In this document: positions 1 through 8,051 of the stretch, one piece after another
Position numbering within the stretch: the stretch's first letter is position 1
Layout of the letters: every line of letters starts with the position of its first letter
NCBI RefSeq assembly: GCF_034424545.1
Contig: NZ_CP139970.1
Span: forward strand, 1,054,001-1,118,000
Length of the DNA stretch: 64,000 nucleotides
Direction of reading: 5' to 3'
DNA from: Trinickia caryophylli
GTDB lineage: Bacteria > Pseudomonadota > Gammaproteobacteria > Burkholderiales > Burkholderiaceae
Translations under genes and position numbers: made by a program
The notes under the pieces: model-generated
Told to the model about the DNA's origin: nothing
The model's input: the letters and a program-made list of their open reading frames with translations, nothing else
Databases searched by the model: none

Positions 1-1299
1 GATCACAGGCTTCGTCGGCCTCAGCTCGCGCACCGCGCGCAACACCGGCGGCACCTTGATCGCGCACGTCACCGGGTCGGTCTGAATCAGACCCACCACG
101 ATGCTCGAGAAGCGTTCGTCGTCGAACAACGCTGCAAGCGTCCGGTAGTAAAGATCGGGATCGACGAGCGCTTGCGCCGTGAGGTCGAGCGGATTGCTTA
201 CCGCCACGAACGGCGGCATGGCCGCACGCAGGCCCGGCGCGTCTTCATCGCCGACGGATGGCAGCGGAAGCCCCAATTCGTCGCATAGATCGAGGCAAAG
301 CGCCTTGAACGCGCCGGATTCGCCGAGGATTGCCGTGCCGGGAGCGGGCAGCCTCGCGCACCGAAATGCGATTTCGGCCATATCGCCCAGTTCCTCGAGC
401 GTGTGCGCAACCACGACGCCCGCCCGCTCCACTTTCGTGGTCATCAATGCGTGATCGCCGGCCATCGCGCCGGTATGCGTCGCCGCGGATTCGCGTGCCG
501 CGCTGCTCCTGCCAGGATGCAACAGCAACAGTACCTTGCCGGCTTCACGGGCCCGCCGCGCGATGTCCAGCAACCGCAGCGGCTGACGAAACTGCTCGGC
601 GATGATCGCGATGACGCGCGTGCCGGGGTCGTCCAGCAGGAACTGCGCGTAGTCCTCGATGTGGCTCGCCGCTTCGTTGCCGGTTGAGATGGCGTAAGAC
701 AGCGGGAGATCGCGGCTCGCAAGCGTCGTGTTGAGCACCGTCATCATCGCGCCGCTTTGGGACAGAATGCCAATCGCGGGTTCGCTGCGATTGCGCCGCG
801 CCTGCGCCTCGCTCACGTTGACTTCGATGAAGGTCAGGGCAATGCGCTCGAGGTAGTTGATGCAGCCAAGGCAATTCGGTCCTTCGACGAGCATGCCGGA
901 CGCAGCCGCAATCCGTGCGATCTCGCGCTGCTGTTCCATGCCGGCGGCCCCCGCCTCGGCGAACCCGGCGGAAAAGATCACGGCGGCGCCGACCTCGCGC
1001 TCGGCGAGCTCCCGCACGGTCTCGACCACGGCGGCCTGGGGGATCGCCAGGATAGCGACGTCGACGCCGCGCGGCAGGTGCCCCACCGATGCGAGACAGG
1101 GACGCCCGCCGATTTCGCTGCGCTTGGGGTTGATCAGATGAATTTCGCCGCCGAAACCATTGCGCTCGAGATTCGCAAGCACGGAAGCGCCGAGCGCACC
1201 TGGCGTGGCCGAGGCACCGACGATCGCGATCGAGGCCGGCCGAAGCAGACGCGCAAGCACCGAACGCGCCGCGCCGGGCGATGACGAGGGAGTAGTCAT
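1..1299 (-). CDS. ADP-forming acyl-CoA synthetase, probable feruloyl-CoA synthetase (C-terminus cut by window edge)
   Basis: The first 433 residues are visible; the rest lies beyond base 1. It opens with a CoA-binding Rossmann domain (IAIVGAS near residue 24, GPNCLG near 140), then a succinyl-CoA-synthetase-like region with SQSGA near 180 and the T-H-T-G-A segment near 275 that holds the phospho-accepting histidine in this superfamily. The ATP-grasp part expected after about residue 450 is missing only because of the window. Start is ATG at 1299, preceded by a GGAG, 9 bases after the stop of the hydratase/lyase gene, so the two are co-transcribed. ADP-forming feruloyl-CoA synthetases (FerA of Sphingobium SYK-6) are of this type, and the neighbours act on feruloyl-CoA and vanillate. 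Substrate is inferred from context; another aryl or acyl acid remains possible. Confidence 0.8.
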   Translation of the reverse strand, partial: MTTPSSSPGAARSVLARLLRPASIAIVGASATPGALGASVLANLERNGFGGEIHLINPKRSEIGGRPCLASVGHLPRGVDVAILAIPQAAVVETVRELAEREVGAAVIFSAGFAEAGAAGMEQQREIARIAAASGMLVEGPNCLGCINYLERIALTFIEVNVSEAQARRNRSEPAIGILSQSGAMMTVLNTTLASRDLPLSYAISTGNEAASHIEDYAQFLLDDPGTRVIAIIAEQFRQPLRLLDIARRAREAGKVLLLLHPGRSSAARESAATHTGAMAGDHALMTTKVERAGVVVAHTLEELGDMAEIAFRCARLPAPGTAILGESGAFKALCLDLCDELGLPLPSVGDEDAPGLRAAMPPFVAVSNPLDLTAQALVDPDLYYRTLAALFDDERFSSIVVGLIQTDPVTCAIKVPPVLRAVRELRPTKPVI

Positions 1300-1308
1300 G
1301 CTTCGCTC

Positions 1309-2148
1309 CTATGCCGAACGGCGCTGCTTCGCCAGGTCGTAAGCGGCAAGACCCGGCTTGTAGCTCTTGTCGTCGAGAAACTGCTTCAGCCCTTCGCGGC
1401 GGCCGTTGTCGTCGAAACTGTTGGCGGCCTCCTGCGCGCGGACGAGGAAATCCTCGGCATTGTCGTACGTCATTTCGCGCACGCGCCGGATTGCGTCCTT
1501 GGTCGCCTTCAGCGCCACCGGGTTCTTTTCGAGCAGGGCGTTGGCCACCTCCGATACGCGCTCGCGCAGGCGCGCCAACGGCACCGCCTCGTTGACGAGC
1601 CCCCATTCCGCCGCCGTACGGCCATCGATGTTTTCGCCGAGCATGGCGTGATACATGGCACGGCGAAACGAGAGCAGCTCGGTCGCGACCTTCGACGCGC
1701 CGCCACCGGGCAGAATGCCCCAATTGATCTCCGACAAGCCGAAGCGCGCCTCTTCCGACGCAAATGCGAGGTCGCATGCGAAAAGCGGGCCGTAGCCGCC
1801 GCCGAAGCACCAGCCGTTGATCATCGCAATGGTCGGCTTCTGATACCAGCGCAGGCGCCGCCACCATCCGTAGCTCTCGCGCTGCGCCTTGCGCGTACCC
1901 TTGAGACCATCGGCCTCGGTGTCGCGGAAGTACTCCTGCAAATCCATGCCCGCCGTCCAGGCGCTGCCCTCGCCGGTCAGCACGAGCACGCCCACCTCCG
2001 GATGAAATTCGAGCTCGTCGAGCACCGTCATCATGCGCCGGTTCAGCGCCGGGCTCATCGCGTTGCGCTTTTCCGGCCGGTTGAATTTCACCCACGCCAC
2101 ACCGTTGTCGATCGAATAGACGACGGTATTCTGTTCGCTGCTGCTCAT
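1309..2148 (-). CDS. ech: p-hydroxycinnamoyl-CoA hydratase/lyase (feruloyl-CoA to vanillin)
   Basis: A 279-residue crotonase-fold enzyme closely resembling Pseudomonas HCHL/Ech. It should hydrate feruloyl-, caffeoyl- or coumaroyl-CoA and split it to vanillin (or the analogous aldehyde) plus acetyl-CoA. Visible family features are FNRPEKRNAMSP near residue 21, the oxyanion-hole segment with WTAGMDL near 65, NGWCFGGGYGPL near 110, the catalytic-glutamate segment GLSEINWGILPGG near 138, and the C-terminal QFLDDKSYKPGL. Start is ATG 2148, six bases after a perfect AGGAGG; an upstream in-frame ATG at 2169 has no such site. The synthetase gene follows after 9 bases. It is not coupled to vanB, and it has its own upstream palindrome. 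Confidence 0.93.
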   Translation of the reverse strand: MSSSEQNTVVYSIDNGVAWVKFNRPEKRNAMSPALNRRMMTVLDELEFHPEVGVLVLTGEGSAWTAGMDLQEYFRDTEADGLKGTRKAQRESYGWWRRLRWYQKPTIAMINGWCFGGGYGPLFACDLAFASEEARFGLSEINWGILPGGGASKVATELLSFRRAMYHAMLGENIDGRTAAEWGLVNEAVPLARLRERVSEVANALLEKNPVALKATKDAIRRVREMTYDNAEDFLVRAQEAANSFDDNGRREGLKQFLDDKSYKPGLAAYDLAKQRRSA

Positions 2149-2494
2149 CAACTTCCTCCTGATTCCCAATCGAAACGCTGCCGAGCCGAGGGCCGGCAGT
2201 CAGACGTGACTTGTTTCAAAACGGCTCCGTCGAGGCTGCCGCTGCCGCGCCGGTGCATCGCAGATTTAGTTATTCGAAATAGTAGTTATGTGTCATAACT
2301 ATCAGGGCAAACGCGATTGCATCGAATCCGGTGAAACCCGAATGTCTGCGGGGATACGCCCGAATCGGGCGCCTCCCTCACGTAGGAAAAATCAGCCGGA
2401 GCAGGCCGCGAGTGTTCGCGACAACGGCTGGCAGCGGACCGGCGCCTTGGCGCTCCCGGCCCGCGTCGGATACGGCGTGGCGGCAGGGCCGGGT
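2149..2494. other. Promoter-bearing gap between vanB and ech
   Basis: These 346 bases hold no convincing gene. The part near ech is AT-richer and contains the palindrome at 2283-2301, so the ech promoter is probably here. I saw no strong terminator after vanB. Confidence 0.5.
2283..2301. promoter_or_regulatory. Palindromic operator candidate upstream of ech
   Basis: Perfect 8-base arms, TAGTTATG and CATAACTA, separated by TGT. It lies about 135 bases upstream of the ech start in an otherwise GC-rich gap. Size and symmetry suit a MarR-family dimer, and MarR proteins are the usual feruloyl-CoA- or coumaroyl-CoA-responsive repressors of such operons. Assignment to the MarR gene at 4761 is inference. 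Confidence 0.5.
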
Positions 2495-3454
2495 CTAAAG
2501 GTCAAGCACGAGCGTGCCCTTGCCGCGCGATACGCAGGGCAGAAAGCATCCCGAGGTGCGCTCCTCGTCGGTCAGGTACTGATCCCGATGATCCGGCTCG
2601 CCCGCAAGCACGCGAGTCAGACAGGTTCCGCAAACGCCCTGCTCGCACGACGTCAGCACCTCGATGCCGTGGGCGGCAAGCGCCTGGATCACGGTGCGGT
2701 CCGCCGGCACAGGCACCTCCAGGCCGCTGCTCGAAACACGCACGGCAAAGGTCTCGCCCGGTGCCGCGGCGCCGTTGCCTGCGCTGAAGGATTCGAAATG
2801 CAGCTGCGTTTCCGGCCAGCCGGCGACACGTGCCGCATCGAGCATTGCATCGATGAAACCGCGCGGCCCGCACACGTAGAGATGAGTGCCGGGCGCCGCG
2901 GCCGCGAGCACACTGGCCGCATCGAAGCGCTGCTCGGGCGCGCCGTCGTCGTAGTGAATGCGGGCCTGGACGCTGAACCGCGAACGCGCGATTCTTTCGC
3001 GAAATGCCGTGCGCTCGGGCGTGCGCGCGCAGTAATGCAGCATGAACGATTTGCCGGCAGCGCACAGTTGCTCGGCCATGGCGACGATCGGCGTGATGCC
3101 GATTCCGCCCGCGAGCAGCAGGTGATGCTCGCCCTCGCGAACGACCGGAAAGAGGTTTCTCGGCCCGCCGATTTGCAGTTCCTGCCCTTGCGCCAGCACG
3201 TCGTGAACCGCGGCGGACCCTCCGCGCCCCGACGCCTCCCGCAGCACGGCGATCTCGTAGCGCCCGCGTTCCGCGGGGTCGTTGCACAGCGAATACTGCC
3301 TTACGAACCCGCCAGGAAGGTGGACGTCGATGTGCGCGCCCGCGTCGAACGCCGGCAAGGGAGAACCGTCGGCGCTCGCAAGTTCCAGTCCGCAGATGTC
3401 ACGCGCCTCGGACCATTTGCGGGCCACGCGCACGCGCAGCGTTGCGTCGCTCAT
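2495..3454 (-). CDS. vanB: Vanillate O-demethylase, oxidoreductase (reductase) subunit
   Basis: A 319-residue class IA ferredoxin-NAD(P)H reductase: N-terminal flavin-binding barrel (RQYSLCND near residue 53), NAD-binding domain (LLAGGIGITPI near 113), and C-terminal plant-type 2Fe-2S domain with the CEQGVCGTC cluster near 270 and the last cysteine in the FLPC segment. It passes electrons from NADH to VanA, which demethylates vanillate to protocatechuate and formaldehyde. Its ATG overlaps the vanA stop by four bases (ATGA), so translation is coupled. Length and domain order are normal for VanB. Confidence 0.95.
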   Translation of the reverse strand: MSDATLRVRVARKWSEARDICGLELASADGSPLPAFDAGAHIDVHLPGGFVRQYSLCNDPAERGRYEIAVLREASGRGGSAAVHDVLAQGQELQIGGPRNLFPVVREGEHHLLLAGGIGITPIVAMAEQLCAAGKSFMLHYCARTPERTAFRERIARSRFSVQARIHYDDGAPEQRFDAASVLAAAAPGTHLYVCGPRGFIDAMLDAARVAGWPETQLHFESFSAGNGAAAPGETFAVRVSSSGLEVPVPADRTVIQALAAHGIEVLTSCEQGVCGTCLTRVLAGEPDHRDQYLTDEERTSGCFLPCVSRGKGTLVLDL

Positions 3455-4506
3455 TTGGCCTCCAGACTGACAGCCGACGCGGTTCGCTCCGCCGCAAGCA
3501 ACCGGTCGAGCACCTTACGCGACAGCACACCGCCCGCGTCGATGTTCAGCTTCAGCAAATCGCGCCCCGGCCACGTTTCGAGATTGCGCTGCTGCCGCTC
3601 GAGCATCTCGAGGTCTTCGCTGAATATCTTGCCCTGCCCTTCCTTGATGCTCGCCGTCAATGCCGCATCGTCGGGGCGGAAGTTGCGCGCCATCCCCCAG
3701 AAGTACCAGATCGAATTTTCGGTTTCGGGCGTGATGAAATCGACGACGATCGACGAGACCTTATGCTCGGCCGGCGCGTGATAGCCGCCATGTCCCGCGT
3801 GGGCCACGCCGACTTCGATCATCACGTGGCTTGGCGGCGAGAAACGGCAGATCTGCCAGCGATCCACGGGGACGTCGTCCGCCAGGCCGTTGTTGCGCAG
3901 CGCCATGCGCCAGAACGGCGGCGGCATCACATTTTCCATGAACCGGCTCGTGACCACTTCGTTGCCTTGCGCTGTCGTCTTCGGCGCGGCCTCGTCGATC
4001 TCCTTCTGACCGATGCTGTTCGCGTGAACGTACGTCTCATGCGTCAGGTCCATCAGATTGTCGATCATGAGGCGGTAGTCGCAGCGGATGTGGTAGAGCC
4101 CGCCCCCATACGCCCACGCGGGATCGCTCGCCCAGGGCAGCGAATGGCGAGCCGCCGGGTCCGCCTGCTCCGGATCGCCTGGCCAGACCCATATGAAGCC
4201 ATCGCACTCCAGTACAGGAAAGCGGCGTACGGCAGGAAATGCCGCCACGCGCTGCCCAGGCATGCACGCCGTGCGCCCATCGCAGCCCACTTCGAGGCCG
4301 TGATAGCCGCACACGAGGTTACCGCCACGCACGAAGCCCAACGAGAGCGGCGCGCCGCGGTGCGGACAAAAGTCTTCGAGCGCCGCGACCGTTCCGTCCT
4401 CGGTCCGATAGAGCACGAGCGATTCACCGCAGATCTTGCGGCCCAACGGCTTACCCCCGATTTCGTCCGGGGTGCATGCCACATACCACGCATTCTTGAG
4501 AAACAA
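3451..4506 (-). CDS. vanA: Vanillate O-demethylase, Rieske oxygenase subunit (TTG start)
   Basis: A 351-residue Rieske non-haem iron oxygenase. The 2Fe-2S site is seen as C-P-H with C-G-Y-H 17 residues later (near residues 46-68), and the mononuclear iron site as D-L-T-H-E-T-Y-V-H near 160. Start is taken as TTG at 4506, which gives FLKNAWYVACTPDEIG, the usual VanA N-terminus, six bases after a strong GGAGG; the in-frame ATG further upstream would add an unrelated extension across the promoter palindrome. It is first gene of the vanAB operon. A rare TTG start behind a strong ribosome site may tune VanA synthesis. Confidence 0.93.
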   Translation of the reverse strand: MFLKNAWYVACTPDEIGGKPLGRKICGESLVLYRTEDGTVAALEDFCPHRGAPLSLGFVRGGNLVCGYHGLEVGCDGRTACMPGQRVAAFPAVRRFPVLECDGFIWVWPGDPEQADPAARHSLPWASDPAWAYGGGLYHIRCDYRLMIDNLMDLTHETYVHANSIGQKEIDEAAPKTTAQGNEVVTSRFMENVMPPPFWRMALRNNGLADDVPVDRWQICRFSPPSHVMIEVGVAHAGHGGYHAPAEHKVSSIVVDFITPETENSIWYFWGMARNFRPDDAALTASIKEGQGKIFSEDLEMLERQQRNLETWPGRDLLKLNIDAGGVLSRKVLDRLLAAERTASAVSLEAK

Positions 4507-4569
4507 TTGTTGCCTCCGTTGCTTGGGTTTTTCCGGAGCGTCCGAGGGAGAGCGGTACGGTATCATTCC

Positions 4570-4594
4570 GTACACTGAATGTGATTCAGTGTAC
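4570..4594. promoter_or_regulatory. Palindromic operator candidate of vanAB
   Basis: Perfect inverted repeat with 11-base arms (GTACACTGAAT and ATTCAGTGTAC) around GTG. It lies 64 bases upstream of the vanA start codon and overlaps the -10 hexamer of the candidate van promoter, an ideal repressor position. The arms differ from those of the ech palindrome, so the two operators probably bind different proteins; VanR-type GntR repressors control vanAB in other bacteria, but no GntR gene is seen here. Confidence 0.65.
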
Positions 4595-4617
4595 TCACCG
4601 CCGGCTGGCGGCAGCAA
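4588..4617 (-). promoter_or_regulatory. Candidate sigma-70 promoter of vanAB
   Basis: Reading the minus strand, TTGCTG (4617-4612) and TACACT (4593-4588) are separated by 18 bases. The -10 hexamer is inside the palindrome at 4570-4594. Hexamer match is moderate; position relative to vanA and the operator is what supports it. Confidence 0.4.
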
Positions 4618-4760
4618 GCGATGCGGTATACTGGTTTTCCCGGAATCCTTGCTGGATCAGGCTTTGCGGCGCCGAAACAGCCACCGGATCGCGACACCCC
4701 TTATGCTCGCCCGCTCGCTTCGTCGTGCGGCCGACTCAACCCGTAGGCACCGCCGGTAAC

Positions 4761-5204
4761 ATGCTCGAACTGTATGACGAACCGGGTCACCTGATCCGCA
4801 GGGCACATCAAATATCGGTGGCGATGTTCCACGAAGTGGTCAGCCGGGAAGTCACGCCCGTGCAATACGCCATCCTGCGCACGCTGCATGACCGGCCCGG
4901 TCTGGATCAGGTCACGCTCGCTCAGCGTGTGGCCTTGGATACCTCGACGACGGCCGACATCGCCGTACGTCTCGAAGCTAAAGGCTGGATCGTCCGAGAA
5001 CTGATGCCTCGGCGCCAACGCCGCCTCATTCTCACGCCCGAGGGCGAAGCCCAGCTGGCCACACTCATGCCCCGCGTGGCCACGCTGCGTGCGAAGCTTT
5101 TCTCCGGCATGAACGATGCCGATGCCGATACTCTGACGAACCTGCTGCGGCAGTTCGTGCACCTCAACAACGAGGAAAGCCGGGCGCCACTTCGAATCGA
5201 CTGA
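4761..5204 (+). CDS. MarR-family transcriptional regulator
   Basis: A 147-residue protein with the MarR winged helix: the recognition helix region LDQVTLAQRVALDTST near residue 54, followed by the wing segment R-R-Q-R-R-L-I-L-T-P-E-G near 90. It is transcribed divergently from vanA. MarR regulators beside hydroxycinnamate genes (FerR, FerC, HcaR types) usually repress the ech/fcs operon and respond to the CoA thioester, so the likely target is the ech palindrome, with the van palindrome as alternative. Start is ATG 4761, giving MLELYDEPGHLIRRAHQI; no strong ribosome site is seen, and the frame is open further upstream to 4581. Confidence 0.88.
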   Translation: MLELYDEPGHLIRRAHQISVAMFHEVVSREVTPVQYAILRTLHDRPGLDQVTLAQRVALDTSTTADIAVRLEAKGWIVRELMPRRQRRLILTPEGEAQLATLMPRVATLRAKLFSGMNDADADTLTNLLRQFVHLNNEESRAPLRID

Positions 5205-5541
5205 CCAACGTCGATCGGTACCGATGACTCCGCTGCGCATTGGATGCGCACATCCCAGGGTCATTCAACCGTCCGCACGCCGCTGCTCGAGCGTATTGAC
5301 GGACGATATAGATCTCCATGTCCGCACTGGTCGTTGGCACGGGCCCAATAATCCGGGTCATTTTTAACGCTCGCTTTCTTCCGTTTCGCACTATGTGAGC
5401 GCAACGAGGCGTCATCGTCATCTGATTTTTGTGTGACTCGCCGGCTACGGTCTAACATGAAGAGCCAGCAATGGTGACCGCCTGCCGGAGTGAAAACGGC
5501 ATTACCTGGACTCGTGTCGGCTCCGAACGAGGATTTGCGAC
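5205..5541. other. Gap between marR and the orphan 678-residue gene
   Basis: These 337 bases contain no gene I can support and no clear terminator. The last 90 bases must hold the promoter of the orphan gene; no good sigma-70 pair and no hrpII-type TTCG-N16-TTCG box was found. Confidence 0.4.
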
Positions 5542-7578
5542 ATGCGAACTCACGCCTCACTCAGCAGAACAACGCCCCCAACAGTTGGACGGTGGAAGCC
5601 GAACGACATCAGAGACCGTTTGCAGGCCAACGCCGCGCATGCAAATTATCAAAACCAACAGGCTTCGAAGCCGCTGCCGGGCCGGTATGTCGATCCGCCT
5701 CCACTCGACGATGATTTTCTGGAGGAGCTGCACAACGACCCTGTCATTGATTATTTTCTAGCGCTCGATGAACCGTTGGGGCCACCGCAGCCCCACCTAC
5801 CCGCCCCGCCGGGTGAGGAAGAAGCCCCGATCGACCCGCCGACCACCCTGAGCGACATAGGGTGGGTCATCAAGTTCATCCTGTTCAATCTTCTGTTATT
5901 GAGCGGCCAGGTTCACGCGGAGATCGATTCGAGAAAGGCGCACGGCCTTGCCGGCACCGACAACGATCCTCGCGCCAGGCCGGGCCATGACCACACGGGC
6001 TCGGGAACGAATAATGGCAGTGACGCCGGTCCTTCGACCTCGGAATCCGCCACTTCGGCGCATGTCCCGCCCGCGTCTTTCGATGGTATGAGCGGGGCAC
6101 ACCACGTGCCTCACACAGAAAGCCATGATCGCTTCCCGACCGAAGAGGAGAATCCGGCATCAGCGGATTTGGCGGAAATCGACCAGAGGCAGGACGAGTA
6201 CCCGGCGCTGCGCGACCCGCGGAGTACCAATCACAAAAAGCGCAAATTTCAGAAACTCAAGGTCACGGCGAAAAAAAACGACGAGGCCTTGAGCGCTTAT
6301 CGTGATCTGATATGCAACACGCCGCTCCAGACCGCAATGGAGCAATTGGTGACAAGACGAGAGCTCGCCAGATTCCTGATGCAGATGCACGGCCTGGATC
6401 CCGATCAGGTCTTCATATATGAGTATCCGATCAATCCCCAGGAATATCACAAATTAGCGCCGAGAGAGATATCGGCAATCGATATCTTTATCGACATGCA
6501 AACCCACCCGCAAACCTACAAACCGCCACCCGGATACGAAGTACTTCGCCACATAGACCTCGATCAAATTTTCTGGGATTTGATGGAATCCGTAAAAACG
6601 AGAACAAAGGAAAATATCTTCGAAAAAGCCAAGAAAGCACTGGAAGAAAAACACAATTTCCGCCTTTTCATGGGGCGAGGAACTTACTCCGTTCGCCCGA
6701 TCAGCGTTTACGATCAAGATTGGTGGAGCCTCGTCAAAAATTCGCTCGGTGGGTCGCCAGCGGCAACGTCGGTTATCGCGTACATCATAAACTTCGAGGA
6801 ATGGAAAGGCGAGGACCGCTCGTTTATCATCGCATCCAACCATCCGGACGTTGTTCTTCCGATCTCGACGGATTACGCAAAGCAGGTTGAATTCGTCAAG
6901 GAAAACAAGAAACTATTCTTCAGCCAAGAACTGAAACTCGATGAGAAGGAGTATGGAAAGGATTACATCATAGCAATCGACGATGCCACCAGGAAGGCAT
7001 CCTACAGGGATGAGACGGTCAACGCGGCGGCCGAAGAGATATCGAATCGCCTGGTCAACAGCATCAAAGAAGAGGCGTTTGGCGCAACCGGCAAAGAAGG
7101 AGTAATCGACTTTTTCATGGGTCACATCCCGTTCTACAGCGCCTTAAAAGCATACCGGCGGTACGAATATACCGAGGCAGCGGTTCACGGAATTCTGGAT
7201 GGACTATCTTTTGTGGGAGGCCCGCTCTCGAACGCATTCAAACGCCTCGGCCTCAATAAAATCGCTGGCGTATTCCAAAAGGTCGGGAAATTGAACATAT
7301 TGTCCGCACCGAACGATGCCTTGGAGAAAAATGCCTGGAGAGTCGTCAAGGCGGTGAGCCGCAAGGTCGAGAAAAGCGCACCGAGGGTGGGCGCCGTCGG
7401 GCGGGAAATCATAAATGAAATTGGAAAAGAGAGGGTCTCCGCCGGTGGGGAATGGTTATTCGATCGTGCGGCGAAAGAGGTTGGGCAGGTCTATAACGTC
7501 AAGGACTATCTGATAGATCGCGCGAAGAGCGATAGGGAGACCGACTCAAAGTACGGCGGCGCCGCAAAATGTGAATAA
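5542..7578 (+). CDS. Orphan 678-residue protein, possible secreted effector or toxin
   Basis: I do not recognise a named family. ATG 5542 follows a GAGG by about nine bases. Residues 1-100 are polar and proline-rich (PPPLDDD, PAPPGEEE). Residues about 105-127 form one hydrophobic stretch ending in a signal-peptidase-like A-x-A (GQVHAE). Residues 130-215 are low-complexity, rich in H, S, T, G and D. From about 215 the protein is folded-looking, mixed and lysine-rich, with many aromatic residues. Near 535 a segment VIDFFMGHIPFYSALKAYRR followed by EAAVHGILDGLSFVGGPLS resembles the membrane-inserting helical hairpins found near the C-terminal parts of large secreted bacterial toxins. By eye the gene is AT-richer and uses more AAA/AAT/ATA codons than its neighbours, suggesting horizontal origin. 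No immunity, chaperone or secretion gene is adjacent. The function is inference only. Confidence 0.85.
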   Translation: MRTHASLSRTTPPTVGRWKPNDIRDRLQANAAHANYQNQQASKPLPGRYVDPPPLDDDFLEELHNDPVIDYFLALDEPLGPPQPHLPAPPGEEEAPIDPPTTLSDIGWVIKFILFNLLLLSGQVHAEIDSRKAHGLAGTDNDPRARPGHDHTGSGTNNGSDAGPSTSESATSAHVPPASFDGMSGAHHVPHTESHDRFPTEEENPASADLAEIDQRQDEYPALRDPRSTNHKKRKFQKLKVTAKKNDEALSAYRDLICNTPLQTAMEQLVTRRELARFLMQMHGLDPDQVFIYEYPINPQEYHKLAPREISAIDIFIDMQTHPQTYKPPPGYEVLRHIDLDQIFWDLMESVKTRTKENIFEKAKKALEEKHNFRLFMGRGTYSVRPISVYDQDWWSLVKNSLGGSPAATSVIAYIINFEEWKGEDRSFIIASNHPDVVLPISTDYAKQVEFVKENKKLFFSQELKLDEKEYGKDYIIAIDDATRKASYRDETVNAAAEEISNRLVNSIKEEAFGATGKEGVIDFFMGHIPFYSALKAYRRYEYTEAAVHGILDGLSFVGGPLSNAFKRLGLNKIAGVFQKVGKLNILSAPNDALEKNAWRVVKAVSRKVEKSAPRVGAVGREIINEIGKERVSAGGEWLFDRAAKEVGQVYNVKDYLIDRAKSDRETDSKYGGAAKCE

Positions 7579-8051
7579 TCGGCAAGCAAGCCGCTAGCGG
7601 GCGCGCCTGCCGCGCAGGATGTTGCGCGGCTTGCTGTCGGCGCGGTACAAGCTCGCGTTCGCCATCATGGGCACACGATACCTTTCGGACATCGCAGACC
7701 TCGCGGCTGCAGGCACGTTGCGGCCGACGATCGGTTTGGAGCGGCCCTTTGCGGATGCGGTGCCCACGCTCGCCGCGGCGGAGCACGGACTACGCGTGTC
7801 CGGCAGGGTGGTTCTGATCTTCTGACGGCCGTGGCTCCATTGTCGGTGCCCGGAGTGGCCGAAACGCGAAACAGTTTGGCGCAACTCGCCAATGACGTGG
7901 CACCCAGCCCCCCGTATGCTGCCGGGAGCTCGCGCAACGATACGTCGCCGCACCTGCGCTTTTCGCAGAGAACGAAGCACGAATATGGCCAACAGAGCCA
8001 GCATCGCTGCGCCGGCCCGATGAAACAACGAGCCGCTGGGGTAACACGCCA
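7579..8051. other. Gap holding an oxidoreductase remnant
   Basis: The only coding signal in these 473 bases is the C-terminal dehydrogenase fragment at 7598-7825. The remaining 226 bases before the siderophore-interacting gene show nothing I can support. Confidence 0.5.
7598..7825 (+). pseudogene. C-terminal remnant of a zinc-type/quinone oxidoreductase (MDR family)
   Basis: A frame open only from the stop codon at 7595 to 7825. Its translation ends with IADLAAAGTLRPTIGLERPF followed by an ADAVPTLAAAEHG segment and SGRVVLIF, which is the characteristic C-terminus of medium-chain quinone reductases and alcohol dehydrogenases (L-x-A-x-G-x-L-R-P, then G-K/R-V-V-L). About 70 of the expected 320-340 residues remain; the catalytic and Rossmann domains are absent. 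It directly follows the AT-rich orphan gene, consistent with an insertion that removed the rest of the gene. Start at 7619 (ATG) is formal only. Confidence 0.6.

Noticed and set aside
545..2095. 516-codon minus-strand frame overlapping the CoA ligase and ech
   Set aside because: Out of frame with both motif-bearing proteins; repetitive R/A/G composition.
5205..5541. hrpII-type box (TTCG-N16-TTCG) upstream of the orphan gene
   Set aside because: One TTCG at 5385-5388 exists but no partner at the right distance, so type III control is unsupported.
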